Assembly: GCA_902806595.1 (NCBI GenBank) | Contig: CADCXC010000038.1 | Location: 496,001-560,000, forward strand | Origin: Pyrenopolyporus hunteri | Taxonomy: Eukaryota > Ascomycota > Sordariomycetes > Xylariales > Hypoxylaceae | Length of the DNA stretch: 64,000 bases | Reading direction: 5' to 3' | In this document: positions 1 through 13,469 of the stretch, piece after piece | Numbering within the stretch: the first letter of the stretch is position 1 | Layout of the letters: every line of letters starts with the position of its first letter | Program-made: the position numbers and the translations under genes | Notes under the pieces: model-generated | What the model was told of the DNA's origin: nothing | Seen by the model: only the letters and a program-made list of their open reading frames with translations | The model's database searches: none

Positions 1-826
1 ATCCTTTGGCATCACCTAGCCAAGCTGTGCCGGTCCCTTGAATACGGAATATCTGCGCAGTTCACGCTTCCGCTAACGCATACTACCTAACCAACGGCAC
101 ACTCAACGTTATAGATTCAACGTATAATTCCCCACACGATAGCCATAAGCCAATAGCCGTTCATACGTGCCTAATTCACAGCATTTCTTTCCAGACGTTG
201 AGTAACGTTTTAAACAAAATAAAATAAATTGCCGAAATCTTGAGATCTAGACCACTAAAACGAAGCGACAATCTCTCGTTCTGACATCGGGGTTATTTTC
301 CAGCTGGAGCGAAGATCTGCGTCTGAGGCCACCGTTTTACTGTCGATCATCTGTGAAATAAGGCCATGTTTGCATATAATCTGTACCCGAAGTCGCATGC
401 GTTTTCCCTCACACGTACATTCAAAGGGTCCTTTGATTGATCTCACGTGGGGAAGGCTGAACGGCTCTGAACCTATCAAGAAACCATTCGGATCGACCCG
501 TTGTTGCTGTTGCCAGCCTATCCAATCTTCGTTCGATTATCTTCGTTTGATTATCTCCACCGCATCTTCTATCGTTGCCTCCTCCCGACCCGAAAAGTAG
601 AGGAAGAAACGCTCGGGTGGCAAAAAAAGAACCCCAAGAGTCCCCAACCTCCAACCATCGTATGTGTCTTCCCGAAAGCTTTAACCAATCGCCTGTTTCT
701 TTTGCAAATTTCATCCCGAATCTTGGAACCGGTGATCTTTACCGATCCTCACCATTGTCGCAGCAGCAGCTACCACATAGGCGAGGCTAAGCGATTGCAG
801 TAAGGACTGCCGAGTAGCCTTTCGCC
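1..826. other. Intergenic / 5' leader region
   Basis: I see no supported gene here. Several overlapping ORFs of under 100 codons occur on both strands, but none has a recognisable motif and they overlap each other. The last 200 or so bases are pyrimidine-rich and probably form the promoter and leader of the small gene that starts at 827. Confidence 0.4.
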
Positions 827-2079
827 ATGTCCAAATCACCGTCTGACAGCAGAGACTCCTCCACGTCCAAGACTCAGCTACCTAACGGTAATTCAGAGGG
901 TGCCTCCGCCTCAGCTGCATCGGCGCAAGCGGAGATGGCTCAGGCAAGTTGAAAGCAAACTCTCCCCCCTTCAAATATATAGTATCGGGCGTCTTCCTGA
1001 TCTAACAGTAATTCCTCCGAGATTAGGCTTTCAAGGACCTCGCTAGGTACGTATTCCTATTATCGTAGCCTTACCTATTATCTGTTATATCCCACGGGGA
1101 GATCAACCGTCGATCTCATCGAGTCAGCTAGGTCACCCGTTCCCGAGCCTCCAGCTCGGGAGTGGCCACATGGAAATTGCCCAAATTCGCCTCAGATGTC
1201 CCATCATTTTGCCATGCCAATCACTTCTAGATCTCCAACTTGCCCATCTTTCCCTCATGCCAAATTCCCTTTGTGCATACGCCTTGGAAGGATACGCGCG
1301 ACTATCCCTTTTTGTGCAACACCCCTGTTTCCCCCCCGAGGCCTAGATCCCAGCTTAGTAGCTACGACAGAACAGACCCGAAGCCAGAACCACTCACACT
1401 TCACCTAAACGAATCCCACCTGAATGTGCTCTCCACGTTCGCGGGAAACCCATTCTTGATTTTACCCATCTGCCGCTTTCGTCGTGGAGGGCCTCGTATG
1501 GCCGACCAAGCGGCTGACCGCTTTATTCACTTCGCCTCTCGCTCGTATCTAAGTGGCTAGCATATCGACTCGCTCCACGTCGGAAGCCCGAGCAAAGGTG
1601 CCCGGGTCGCTGGTTCATCCCCGCGCTTATTACGGTCGATCAATAAACATCTTTATATCGCATAGTCTTTTATCCCGGCACGCCGCATCCCCTTTCGATA
1701 GCATGTCAATATCAGATGACTAGATAGGTACCTAACCTTTGTAAAACCTTCGGGATCTGGAATTCTATAATCCGTGTAGCCGAGAGGATCGCGTCTAAAC
1801 TAGGCAGTCAGCTTCAGGTTCCATCCTAGGTGCGGACCAATAGCTTACATATAATTTTCTTTAATACCTTCTATTAAGTATTTGGTAGAATGACGGTGTG
1901 CTAACGTGTGCTCGAATAGGGGCGAACAGCAGGCCGCGGCTTTAGAAGCGAGTCTGACAAGCTTAGAGAGCAAACTCGACGCCTTGTTGGCATCGATCGA
2001 AGGCAACCAAGTCCCAGCCGATGGAAGTCAAGTAAAGAAGGACAGCCCCGAAGGACAAGGGCACCAGGCAAAGGAGTGA
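827..2079 (+). CDS. Small coiled-coil protein, function unknown
   Basis: The spliced model has three exons: 827-943, 1027-1046 and 1920-2079. It gives about 98 residues. All phases agree, and the 20-nt middle exon supplies the residues AFKDLAR that lead into an Ala/Leu/Glu-rich helix. The N-terminal 35 residues are Ser/Ala-rich and probably disordered. The segment after AFKDLAR has heptad-like Leu spacing, so a short coiled coil is likely. The C-terminal tail is charged. Intron 1 starts with GC (CAG followed by gcaagt) and ends with TTAG, the usual context of a GC-AG intron. Intron 2 is 873 nt, very long for this kind of fungus. I do not recognise a named family. The consistent phases and the amphipathic helix argue for a real gene, but the long intron could hide an extra exon. 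Confidence 0.6.
944..1026 (+). other. GC-AG intron
   Basis: Intron 1 of the small coiled-coil gene. The donor is gcaagt after CAG and the acceptor is ttag. GC donors are a known minority class of U2 introns and need strong flanking consensus, which is present here. Confidence 0.6.
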
Positions 2080-5000
2080 TGTGTTACGGTTGCTGCTTAT
2101 CGAGCCACGTCGTTCTGATTCGAACAGGGGTTTCCAGCCCAGTCTTCACTCTGACTCATGACATATATACCTGTGATACCAAAGCAGGGCCGATGGAGTG
2201 TGTCAGAGCGAGGTTATCCCCACTACTCGATCACTGAATTCTGCCGCCCAGCCCATTAACTATCCGTACAGAGGTTACTACACCCCAGTTACATATAGAG
2301 AGTATGCCAGAAAGTCATGGGGGACTTCACATGAAAACGCCGCACAGATAGATATGTTAGTAGTATAGATCCATATAAACATGTAAAGATACACAGAGTA
2401 ATATGAATCATACGACGTCTATTGTGTTATGTATGTATCCGGATGCTTAAAGTGAACCCCGAGACATAATGTGGCTATTCCGGAGACGGGTCCGGGGGCT
2501 TCGGGGGTAGTCCAAAAGGCGCAGCGGCCATAACCGATGAACTATACACAAATTATAGTTCCCGCAATCCAGATTCCATAATATAAATAACATAAAGAGC
2601 GGCCTCGTGGATCAGCTAGTGAATATGTGACCTGTCTTTTCGACCCCAATCGGGCAGATTACGCGGGATTCCAGAACGAAATTGGATCTCCTGACGAAAC
2701 AGGGGGGCCCGTGTTGAAGGGATAGGTAAGGTATGTCCACACAACGGCCATATCGAATTTTCAGAAGCCCATCGAACGATCCAAGAACTGGATCGACGAT
2801 CTCGTAGTTCCCCTCCGGACGCCGCGAGCTGAGGTGGTATGTATACTTTTTTTTTCTCCCTCCCTCCCTCTCTCTTTCGATCGACCGAGACACCGTTCGT
2901 CGCTGATTTGTCGTTGATTGGTAATTCCGGGTTCCTTCAACTCCTGGGGCCCCGTCCGCCCTGATGATCGCTCCCCGGGTTTGAATCACAAATCACAACA
3001 GTGGTCCCACCATCAGACGACCAGTCATTCTGGCAACGCACGCGCGGCGTGGGAAAGCAAATATGGGAGAAAAACATGGCGATGGTTATTTCCCTTCCTC
3101 CTCAACTACCCCCCTAAAACGGCGCTACCGGAGCTGGCTCCTGAAGCCTTGTGGGACACCCGCGCGTCTCCCAGCCCTCCCGCTCTTCGGGTTCCCCCGA
3201 GCCTTACACCTTCCACTTGCTTCTGGGAGCCTCTATAGCAGCCGGTGGAGGCCGGGACTTAATGCTTTACTCCTTCGGCGAGCTCGGGACGCGGACTTCG
3301 AGCTCGAGCCAACGCATGTGTGTACATATAGCTAGAGCTTTCTACTGCGGATTGACGTCACGGGAAGAGAGCAAGACGAAAAGGAGACTTGGGCCTACGT
3401 CACGGGTACTCGCCATGATTGGCCAATTCAGACGCCTAGCCTATGGTAAGTCTGGAGTAACGCGCGGAGCTTGCTCCGGTACGGCCTTCCTGGGGTACTC
3501 TGACATCGACTCAGGGATATAGGTCCCTAGGTGAGGGCTAGTCGACTTGGCGGGAGTTAAGGGCGCCGTCGTGTATGAAGATATCCAGAGAAGTATATTT
3601 CGCTTCGCTCCTATAGACCTTATATTCCCTAACGCGGGATAATACTGACCGCGTTAGATCCGGGGCGGTCTTGCCCAGTAAGTCTGGTTGACGGACGTCT
3701 CGAACAACTTAAAGGAAGCCAAAAGAATCCTAAATATGTAGTATAAACGTGATTATATAATTCTTCAGTTCGACGACTAGGCGTTGCGAGTTCACGAGAT
3801 GCCTCGCCTACATACATGTCAACCGTACATACACGTACATAAAGATGGAAGACATCCGCTCCGGGAGCAACGTAACGTACAGGACTTACCGACATTCTCA
3901 ATTCCGAAACGGCCAAGAGGATACCGAAAATGGTCGAGGTAGCCTATATCATCAAGTAGAAGACCTCCTTGAAACGCGGAGAGATGCTTGATATTGACAC
4001 CGAATACCTGTATACTATCCGCTGTCACTAATATTCCAACACTCCAACGTGACGGCTCCGCGCGTATTTAATTATATCTAACAACTACAAAAGTGCCTTG
4101 TTAGGTCTCTCTTTCCTCGTTCATCAAGTGCAGAGACGGTCTCTCAACATATTACCTATTTCGCACTATTACGTCCGTACTCGCTACCCGAACCTTATTG
4201 CTAACGACTGGTCATCGGCAACGTGGTCGAGCCGTAAGTGCCACTGAGAAACCGAGAATTAGACCACAGAGCCCCCTTCGGAGCGATTGGCTTCAATATG
4301 CGAATCGGCTATAGCGGACCGGGACTTATTGTTACATACCGAGATGGATATGGGGAAGAGATTCTCAACTAACGCGGGCGTCTCGCCGGACTCGTATCGT
4401 AGGTAAGCATTTAGGTAGAGAGCACAATCATGCCTCAACTTATCCATCGGATACACCGGCGACCAAAGAGAGGGATCCGAAAGGAGGGCAACACGTCTAC
4501 GTCGGAACATCGCAGCGAAGTCACCATGCAAAATCACCATATAATTCCGCGAAAGTATACATGCCAAAAAGAATCAAGAATCCGGGACTCGCCATTGCTT
4601 ATCCATTAGTAGACTCCGCGTCCCGTTGAAGCACGAAGCTACCTATACCTTCCCCCGCTCTTTTTGGCGCGGGCGCAGCAATCAACAAACATAGGAAGAT
4701 CCAACTGAATTCCATGATATGAGGACCCGACACTGCTCACTTCCTATAATGATACTCGTATAACCGCCGTCACCACCATCACCACCACCACCGCCGCCGC
4801 CAATACTTCGACAGGAATCTAACATGCGGCTACTCCGCCTAAACAGTCCCTATTTCCTTGAGGAAGTCCCCTTCCAGCGACCTGATTTAGCCAACGACTG
4901 TATCGACGGCCTAACCCCCATGACCAAGATATTCGCAAACGACGCATGGCTAATGTTAAACATGAAGCAAAACGAACGCCCAATGAAACACCAGCAATGG

Positions 5001-5356
5001 CAATAGCTCCTCCCCAAATGCGGCACGTCCCATTCGTTCCCCCGTGCGTCATTCAAACAAAAAAAAGGCATAGACCTGAGAACGGACAACAACAGCCGAG
5101 GTGTACACCACTTATAATCGAGCTTGCGGTAACGAGAGTACAAGAAAGTAAAGTGGTCATGCCTGGAACTGATGGCATTCTCGTGGGCCAGGGGTATCGT
5201 GAGAATAATCAAGACTGGTTCTTGATTGTACCACGGCCCCGGGAGCGTGAAGGGACACGTGACTCCGAGCGGATAATGTCCTTGACATCTACTCGGCATT
5301 GTAAACTAATCAGTTACTTTGAGCTCTAATGAGGAGCTGAACGACATGACAGTACG
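2080..5356. other. 3.3-kb intergenic region
   Basis: No supported gene. ORFs at 2612-2989 (-) and 4819-5329 (both strands) show no recognisable domain and overlap one another on opposite strands. The region holds a CAC/CCG triplet tract at 4770-4801. The 3' flank of the histidine-kinase gene begins just below 5357. Confidence 0.4.
4770..4801 (+). repeat. CAC/CCG triplet microsatellite
   Basis: A tract of CAC units changes into CCG units. It lies in intergenic sequence about 560 bases beyond the stop codon of the histidine kinase gene, which runs on the minus strand. Confidence 0.8.
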
Positions 5357-8300
5357 TTAGTCATTTTGAACGCAGGGTTCAGAGAGGGTAGAACGTGCCC
5401 TTCGCAACGGATCGTCTTGATTCGTCGATACGAGAGATGGGCTCTCCATGGTTCCCATCATGGGCTCGTTCGACGTTATCGAACGACCTTCCAGACTAGG
5501 CCTTATGAGTGACGGCCCGTTCTGCTTATTGCTGTTATTTTTCTGCTCGGCTTGACGAGCCAGCTCCCGCTCTCGGTTCTTTTCGAGGAGAGCACCACCA
5601 AGCGTCGCACACTTTAAAATAGTCTGTATCAAGTGATTCTGCTGTAGAGGTTTGGATAAGTACTCGTCCATTTGAGCTTGTATGCACCTTTCTCGGTCTC
5701 CCATCATAGCGTGTGCGGTGAGGGCTATGATCGGGGTTCTGTGTGAGCCAAGGCTTCGTTCGTACTCGCGTATCTTATTAGTAGCCTCAAAGCCGCCCTG
5801 CGCAATGTTAGCAAATTCGTAACAACCTGGAGTGTTGCCGTGGGGTTCAAACCATTATTGGCATTTGGACATCCATCAAAATGACGTCGAATTTCTTCTT
5901 CTTGACAGCTTCCACGGCTTCTAGGCCGTTCCCAACGACTGTGACTGCGTGATGATACTTCTCGAGAATCTTCACGGCTAGTCGTTGGTTAACTCTGTTA
6001 TCCTCGGCAAGGAGGATCTCGAACGATTTCGTGTTGTCGGCTAGCGACGGGGTAGCACGGTTTTCCAGAGCGGGAACCATTCCGTTCCCTAGGTCAATCG
6101 GCTTGCATGGAGTGGTCATGTAAGACGTGATACCTAAGTTTAGGCAAGACTTTAGGTTGACGTGAACCACCGGGGCCAATAGTACGATTGGGAGGTATTT
6201 GAAATCCTCGACGGCCCTCAGCTTACGAGCGGTGTCGATAGATTCGACGATGATTACGTCGTACGGGGGGTCGTCGGATCCAGGCACACCGGGGTTCCCT
6301 TCGGTGCTGTTGACGACCACCGGGACTAGACCGAGTCTCTGTAACATGCTGACGATCTCCTTTCCGTATTGGGTGCGTCCCTTGTCGATGAACAATACTT
6401 GGTGCCCCTTGTAAGGCTTCAGTTGTTTCTCGATGGACGCGACTTCGCCGTCTGCCAACTTGACCACACAAGTGAAGTAGAACGAGCTACCCTTGCCGAA
6501 TTCACTCTTGACCCAGACGTCTCCGCCCATCAGATTCACCAGCCTCTTTGAGATCGACAGACCTAAGCCAGTACCGCCAAACTTACGAGTCATCGACCCG
6601 TCTGCTTGCTGGAAAGTATCGAAGATCAAGTCGAGTTTATCCGGTGGAATTCCTATACCCGTATCTGAAACGACAAACTCGATTGCGTACTCGCGCGGGT
6701 CCTTCGGAGGAGGTCCTTCGGCTTTCCGAATCGTAAGGCTCACCTCGCCGTGCTCTGTAAACTTGATGGCATTGCCCACAAGATTCAGAATAATCTGTCG
6801 TAAACGGAATGAATCACCGACTACATAATCGGGCACGGAACTGTCAACCCGATATGTAAGGTCCAAGAACTTTTCGTTCGCCTTCACGGCCAATGTCTTC
6901 AGCGCATTGAAGACGGTACCCCGTAGAGTATACGGAATTTCCTCTATCACCATCCTCCGAGCCTCGATCTTCGATAAGTCCAATATGTCGTCGATGATAG
7001 TTAGCAAGCTGTTGGCTAGATTGTTCACGATATTCAGCATTTCCCTCTGATATTGCGTCAAGTCCGTGTCTAGAGTTAACTGAGTCATTCCGATAATACC
7101 GTTCATGGGGGTTCGGATCTCGTGAGACATATTCGCCAGGAACTCGGATTTGGTCTTGTTTGCTTGCTCGGCCGCTTCTCTCGCCTGCGTGTTTCTTTGA
7201 ATACTATCTCGCAGGTTGTATACCATCTGGTTGATCTTCCGTTTAAGCTCGTCCATCTCGCCAGAGGCTTCCACGTCGACCAACTTGGTAAAATTTCCGT
7301 CGGTGGCAGCGTTAGTTATATCACCGAAGGCCCGCACCTGAGTAGTCTGGGAGTAACAGCATTGTTAGCTTTGTACGTAGGCGTAACTGAATGCAGAAGG
7401 GCAGTGTGTGGAACATACCAAGTTCGTCGCCATTGTGTTAACGTCGGCTGTGATCTCTTTCCATCGTCCCTTGAGACCTCCAACGTCTGCTTGACCTCCC
7501 ATCTTACCGTCTACACCGACGTCTTTTGCTACACGCTGCACTTCATTGCAGAATACTGACAGGCGGTCGACCATGTTGTTGATGGTTTCCTTCAATACGA
7601 GTATCTCGCCCTTTGCCTGGACGTCGATCTTCTGACTCATGTCGCCGTCGGCGATAGCTTGTGTGACGGTGGATATACCTCGCACCTGAGACGTCAGGTT
7701 CAGAGCCATCGTGTTGACGTTTTCGGTGAGGTCTTTCCACTTTCCTTCCACGTCGTCGACCCGAGCCTGGCCGCCCAGGGTCCCATCGGTTCCGACTTCT
7801 CTGGCGACCTTGCTAACCTCGAAAGCAAACTTGCCTAGACGATCCACCATGGAGTTTATCGTCAGTTTGAGTCTTAGCATCTCACCCTTTACCTCGACGG
7901 TAATCTTCTGGGATAGATCTCCTGCTGCCACAGCCGTGGTAACCTTGGAAATCTCCCGCACTTGAGTCGTCAGATTCATGGCCATGCCATTGACGTTGTC
8001 GGTAAGATCACGCCAGGTGCCTTCAACATCATTCACCGTAGCTTGACCGCCGAGACGACCCTCCGTGCCGACCTCCCTCGCGATCTTGCTGACTTCGCGC
8101 GCGAACTGTGACAATTGTTCCACCATGGAGTTGATGGTTGATTTAAGCTCAAAGATCTCGCCCCTGCATTCAGCCTGAATCTTCTGGGTGAGGTCTCCCT
8201 TGGCGACTGCAGTAGTGACCTTGGCGATGTCGCGCACTTGGGTCGTGAGATTGTTCGCCATGGCGTTCACGTTGACCGTCAACTCGTTCCATATACCCTG

Positions 8301-9509
8301 AACTCCCATTACGTCGGCCTGGCCTCCCAGGATACCCTCGGTGCCCACGTCTCGGGCCACGCGACTAACTTCGGATGCAAACGTACGTAATTGCTCAACC
8401 ATGGTATTGATAGTCTGCTGGAGCTGGAGGATTTCGCCGTTGGCCGGCCTTTCGATCTTCTTAGTCAGGTCACCGTGAGCGACAGCAGTTGTCACCGAGG
8501 CGATTTCTCGCACTACATAACACACGTTAGCAATAGCACAGAATCACAACCAATCCGGGGAACGAACCTTGGTCAGTAAGGTTTTGAGCCATAACGTTGA
8601 CTAGATAGATGTCAGTAAAATCCCGCCAAGTATTTTGCGAGGTGCTCTACCATTGTCCGTGAGTTCTTTCCAAGTTCCGTCTACGCCTTCGATCATAGCC
8701 TGACCGCCGAGTATTCCGTCCGTGCCGACCTCACGGGCCACACGGGACACTTCGCTGGCGAAGACTTGGAGCTGATCCATCATAGTGTTGATAGTCCGTT
8801 TGAAAGTCGTGATCTCCGGGTCCATTTCTACGGTATTCATCCGAACTTTCATGGTAAGATCACCTCGTGCGACGGCGCTGACGATAGCGCCGATTTCACG
8901 TAGAGCCTTTTGGAAGGCCTCGTTGGCTTTCTGATGCTTCCATAGTTCCCGTTCCAACGCTGCAACACGTTCCTTCTCGATGAGTTCAAGGGCCTTCTCC
9001 TGTAGTTGTTTTTGTTCTATGAGCTGGGCGTTAACATTCGTAAGTTCCTGTCGCTGGTTGTCGAGAATCTTGGATTGGTCGATGACATGCTCGTGAAGCC
9101 CTTCTAGGTCCTCGTTGGTCAGAGGAAGAACCTTAACGGTCCGTTCCTCGCCGCCACCATTTCGGGTGGGAGGGAGGACGGCAAACCGAGACCGTGTCGA
9201 CGATTTGCTACCTAGGGGACTAGGGGACTCCTCGCCAAAGAGAGACTCGGCAGTCTCGTTGGGCGTATCGGGGAAGGCGGCACCATTTGCGACGCAGGCC
9301 TTAGCTTCGAGCTGCTGAATCCGGACTACGAGGGCGGACAGCTCACGCTCGAGGGATTCCTTGGCGTGGCTCTCACGACCGGGCAGTCGAATTTGAGAAT
9401 TTGTGCCGATAGGAACAGGAATGCAGCCTGGTTCTTGGGGGGAGGCAGCTAACGACTTAATTATGGTGGCGGCGGCCACCAGGGTCTCCTCGTCGTCTAT
9501 CACCCTCAT
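5357..9509 (-). CDS. nik1: Group III hybrid histidine kinase (Os-1/Nik1 type)
   Basis: Five exons on the minus strand: 9509-8651, 8600-8568, 8512-7419, 7346-5853 and 5797-5357. They splice in phase to 1306 residues, close to the 1298 or so of Neurospora Os-1. The N-terminal 200 residues hold a coiled coil. Tandem HAMP units follow, five complete (each with a GDLT/GDLS/GDMS-QKI-like core and a GGQA or GGQAxV segment) and a sixth variant (GNFTKLV) before the kinase. The H-box NMSHEIRTP places the phosphoacceptor at His737. N, G1 (DTGIGIPP), F and G2 (GGTGLGLS) boxes follow. A receiver domain ends the protein, with Asp1154 in ILMDVQMP and a conserved Lys in SKPL. In this family the enzyme is cytosolic, sits above the HOG MAP-kinase phosphorelay through Ypd1/Ssk1, and is the target pathway of dicarboximide and phenylpyrrole fungicides. 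All key residues are intact. The start at 9509 is the first ATG in frame with the conserved N-terminus. Confidence 0.95.
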
Positions 9510-10424
9510 GATTAAGAATATAGATGCTCAAATCGTTCTCAAATTTGCGGGCTGTTCAATTGTGGATAGTGGGAGAAACTGGGCGGGGGCCAGCGTTCGG
9601 TAGGCGCTGGGTAAGCTTATGACGAACGCATGGAGCAGGGTGATGCTATAATGCCGGTAACACAGCAAGCGAGAAAGCGGGCGAGCAGGATATAGAGGGA
9701 GAGAGAGCACGAGATTGTCAGTATCGCAAGTTGTCGCGGCGTACCCGCCTCGACGGCGGTCGGAGGAAAGGAGCGATTTGGGCAGACGTGTTAAGGGTCG
9801 GATCGTAACAGCAACGTGAGAGAGTACCGAATTAAAACGATCAAACAATCGAGCGTAGGTATGGCAGCAGATGGACGGTATAGGATAATTGTGTGACTAG
9901 ATGAGATGGATAAATCTGAGAAGAGGCCTCTTCTGTCTGATTAAGGAGAGAGACCCTGCTTGAAGGCGAGCGGGTGGAGAGACGAGGGCTCAGGCTGGGA
10001 GAGGAGGTGTGTAGGTACTTGCAAATGTATGTCAAGGGCCGCTTCTGCGTTAACCTAACTGGCCGGGGTGGGCCCTTCTTTGCTTTCCAATCAGAACCCT
10101 GCCAAAAGGAAGATGCAATAAGGGAAAGAGAAGATTTAGGCGGGGACGATGGGTCGGGGTACTGAAGGGTGAGAGGCCAGAGGAACAGGCCCGCGGACTA
10201 CGCTAAAAGTGCTAGCCAACTCCCTCGCCCTTTTCCTGACTGGTCGCTACCGCTTGAGGTACGACTTGGGGAAGGAAATAGCCGGGTCGAACCAGCCACG
10301 CAGGACTTTTTTTGTGGGAGTTGGGCCGGGTTGTAAGACGTACCGTAGTTGCGTAGGAAGTACATACGGTATTTGCGAGTTGGTAGGTATGTGGTTTCGG
10401 GCGCTAACAGCTCGTAGCGAGTAT

Positions 10425-12000
10425 GTATTGTACCTACCTACCTCCTTATGTAGGTACGTATGGAGATGTCGACCTTTCACCTTGCCTGCCTACCTACATG
10501 TATGTAGTATGTGGTTTTTTTATTCCCCCGTATTTGTTCCTGTTCGTTCGCCTTTTGTCAAAACTATTCTCTCCTTGTCCCAAATATAGATGTTGGGAAA
10601 AAGAAGGGTCCCTATTACCCACTTCGTACCTAGTACGTAGGCACCTATCTTAAATACCTACCTATTATGAGGTACTTTCAAGGTGAGTGCCGAATAAACC
10701 ATAAGACGGAGATCCCTACGGCACTAACACACATTCAGTTGCTCAAGGTACCACCTACACGATACATATACCTCTCAGGTAGCTACATACATATCTCCGC
10801 TCACTGTATAGGGAGATCTAGATTGCACTGTACACTCATTTATAACCTTTCTTAATAAGTTATACATGTACGCAGGTACCTAAGCATGTAGGTAAGGAGG
10901 CAAGCTACCTACCTTACATGTAGGCATTGTACGAGGTAGATATATAATGCAAAGGTAAATAGCCCCGAGATCATTCTCAGTATGGGTGCATAGGTAGGTA
11001 TCTAATATGTAGATACGTACGTTATCAGATCCGATGTAGGAAAGGAAACAAGATGACCCTCTTCACCCTTCCCTCCATCCTAGACGGCAGGATTTATTAA
11101 CCTCCGCATGGGCAATTCAATACGAACTGTTGGTCTGCCGTCCATGTAACTAGGTACATTGTGGATATTCGAGTACTTCTACGTCCACCATGTGGTAGCA
11201 CGGTACTTAGCGCCGAGCAGGGCTTACCCATACGTAGGTACCTAGGTAGGGGGACGTTACGCGGTATCAGCAACGAATCAAGTGATCGGCTCGACCTACC
11301 TCATGGAACTATCCCGTTACCCATTGTGCTATAGTAGGTACGTACGTAGCACATGTGAGTTAGGCCGGTAGGCAAGTACCTATCCAAGCATTTGGAAATC
11401 TGTACCAGTAGGAACACACACGTGATGTTAATAGAATAATCTACATGTATGTATCTCGCATCTCAGAGGAGGACGCAGAACGGTTGTGGGGGGAGGGTAA
11501 CGCCATGGCCATGCGACTAACACGGTTAGTTGGTATGAATTAGGCCACATGAGGCATTCCATAACCACGAGACTTCAGGCAACTCGGACAAGGTACCAGC
11601 TTATAACAGCGGGCATTAGAGTGTACATACATGCGTACCCAAGTATGTACACATAAACGTACACATAAGCGTTGCACCTAGATGGGCTTTACCAGCTACC
11701 TAGATGCGAGACAACCCGCCGCTTCGGGGGAAACGCTTAGGGCGTCTCGATAAGGCAATGAATGGACGTGCACGTAGCAACGCTAAACGTGCCGTATTCC
11801 TATGAGAGTTTGAGCTACATTAGCAGACTAAGTGTATATTCTACCTGGAGTTATCTTAATGTGTTCATTATAGCGGCGTCTTATCAGGGGTCCTCGCTAG
11901 TATACACATAAACACCACTCTTAACACCTACCTATATATTTACATACCTACCTACATGTATATAGGTAGACATATATAAGAGGTAGGTAGGTAGTAGGCA
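10425..12000. repeat. Cluster of TAGG/CCTA palindromic tracts
   Basis: Short runs of CCTA and their reverse complement TAGG, often meeting as TACCTAGGTA or GTACC/GGTAC, recur at 10433-10455, 10490-10503, 10643-10662, 10870-10920, 11237-11250, 11330-11350 and 11929-11998. They are interspersed rather than one perfect array. The same motif family reappears throughout the intergenic DNA of this window. Confidence 0.7.
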
Positions 12001-13450
12001 ACTCTATATCGATCTCGATTAGTTAGTGGTTGTGTACATGTACGTATGTAGGTTTATATGTATTATACCACTTAGGGAACAAGCAACTAAGACTGACGTC
12101 ATCTGGTAATACAAACTTATTTTGGGATCTCAGATTCGTTATCAGTCCATCTCTCGCATCTTACGAAATCTCCATTGTCTTTCAATTCCTTCAAGCCTCG
12201 CCTTTCAAAAGTCCCCCCCCTCGGTTCCGACGTAACAGGCTGCGAATTGATACTTGCCAGCCTACCTACCGCGTCGCAAATACCCCAATTGGTCTGGATT
12301 GCGCAAAGTCACACATTCTGTAGGTACTACCTGCCTTGCCTGCATAGTACTTGCATATCCACACTGATACGTACATCTATGGGTGGTATGGATGTGAGTA
12401 AAGGTTGGCCGTCCCCGTACCTTTCGCTGCTGGTGGCCACTCCGACTGGACTTCCGACTGGATTTCCGACATTGGATTGCCATCGTCCCCGTCCTGTTCT
12501 ACCACACCGTACTCGACATCCGCCACAAGACTACTGTATCATTGTACTGCCTATTATACGGGCCGTTCGTGGATTGGTCCCGGGTCCCCTGTCGCCAACG
12601 AGCTGATTCCCCACCGCCTCTGGTACGTGTACAAGGTACGCGGTAGAGGTACATACCTGCCAGTACCATAGTACTTGGTGCGTACCAGATGGGCAGGACG
12701 GGCCAAAAGATCGCGGCCCATCTCCCCTCTCTCCATTTGTCGGGAGGTCTGGACTTCAGAAATGCATCTCATTCGTGCTTTTCCCCCGTGGATGGGCAAA
12801 GCAATTACCCCCTATGGTCATACTCACCCACGCGAGAGGCTGCTACAAATCTGACGGGCGGCGCATACATATTTTGTAGATACATACCTACCTACACAGC
12901 TATGTATGGTACGATTCTACATAGGATGTACCTGTTCGCAAGCCACGACTTCTACTCCGTCCATGTCTAGAGGTGGCAAATTCCCAGCTTTCTTTTCCTT
13001 TTTTTTCAATGAACCTTTTATTTCTCATTCCGCTCCGAGATTGATCAACAGGGGGCGATGGCGATGTTCTTACCAGTTAGGAAATATCGGTTTGAGACTA
13101 GCGTCGCAAAGCAACTTGCACGATGCTTCGTTCCAATATCGTTGTCTTAGGTCGCTTATATATGTAGGTACATTTCAAGTCTACTTCCACTACATTTGGT
13201 AAGGTTTAGGGGTGGGTGTGGTGCGTGTGCCAGCAATCGGCTTTCGTTCAACTCTGAGCAACATCCCATCAAAGTCGCTGCCCAGGGTATCTTTCCCCCT
13301 CCCCTCCCCCGTCATGTCGAGTGACGTCACAGCATCTGCAATCTATTCTGCATGTGCACCCAGCCGGGCCCAACAGGGAGCGTTCCTAGGGTCTTCGCCA
13401 GACTGGCCAGCTCCGTACTGTGTCTTGGCTTTGGAAGACACGAAGCAGTC

Positions 13451-13469
13451 AAAAAAAAAAAAAAAAAAA
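13451..13469 (+). repeat. Poly-A tract (19 A)
   Basis: An uninterrupted run of 19 A in intergenic DNA. No target-site duplication or retroposed coding sequence is recognisable beside it, so it is listed only as a homopolymer. Confidence 0.7.

Noticed and set aside
2612..2989. 125-codon minus-strand ORF
   Set aside because: No recognisable motif; it crosses a CT/GA-rich simple-sequence tract and overlaps another ORF.
12175..12606. 143-codon ORF in the 7.7-kb spacer
   Set aside because: Pro/Thr/Ser-rich with no domain and overlapped by other frames of similar quality.
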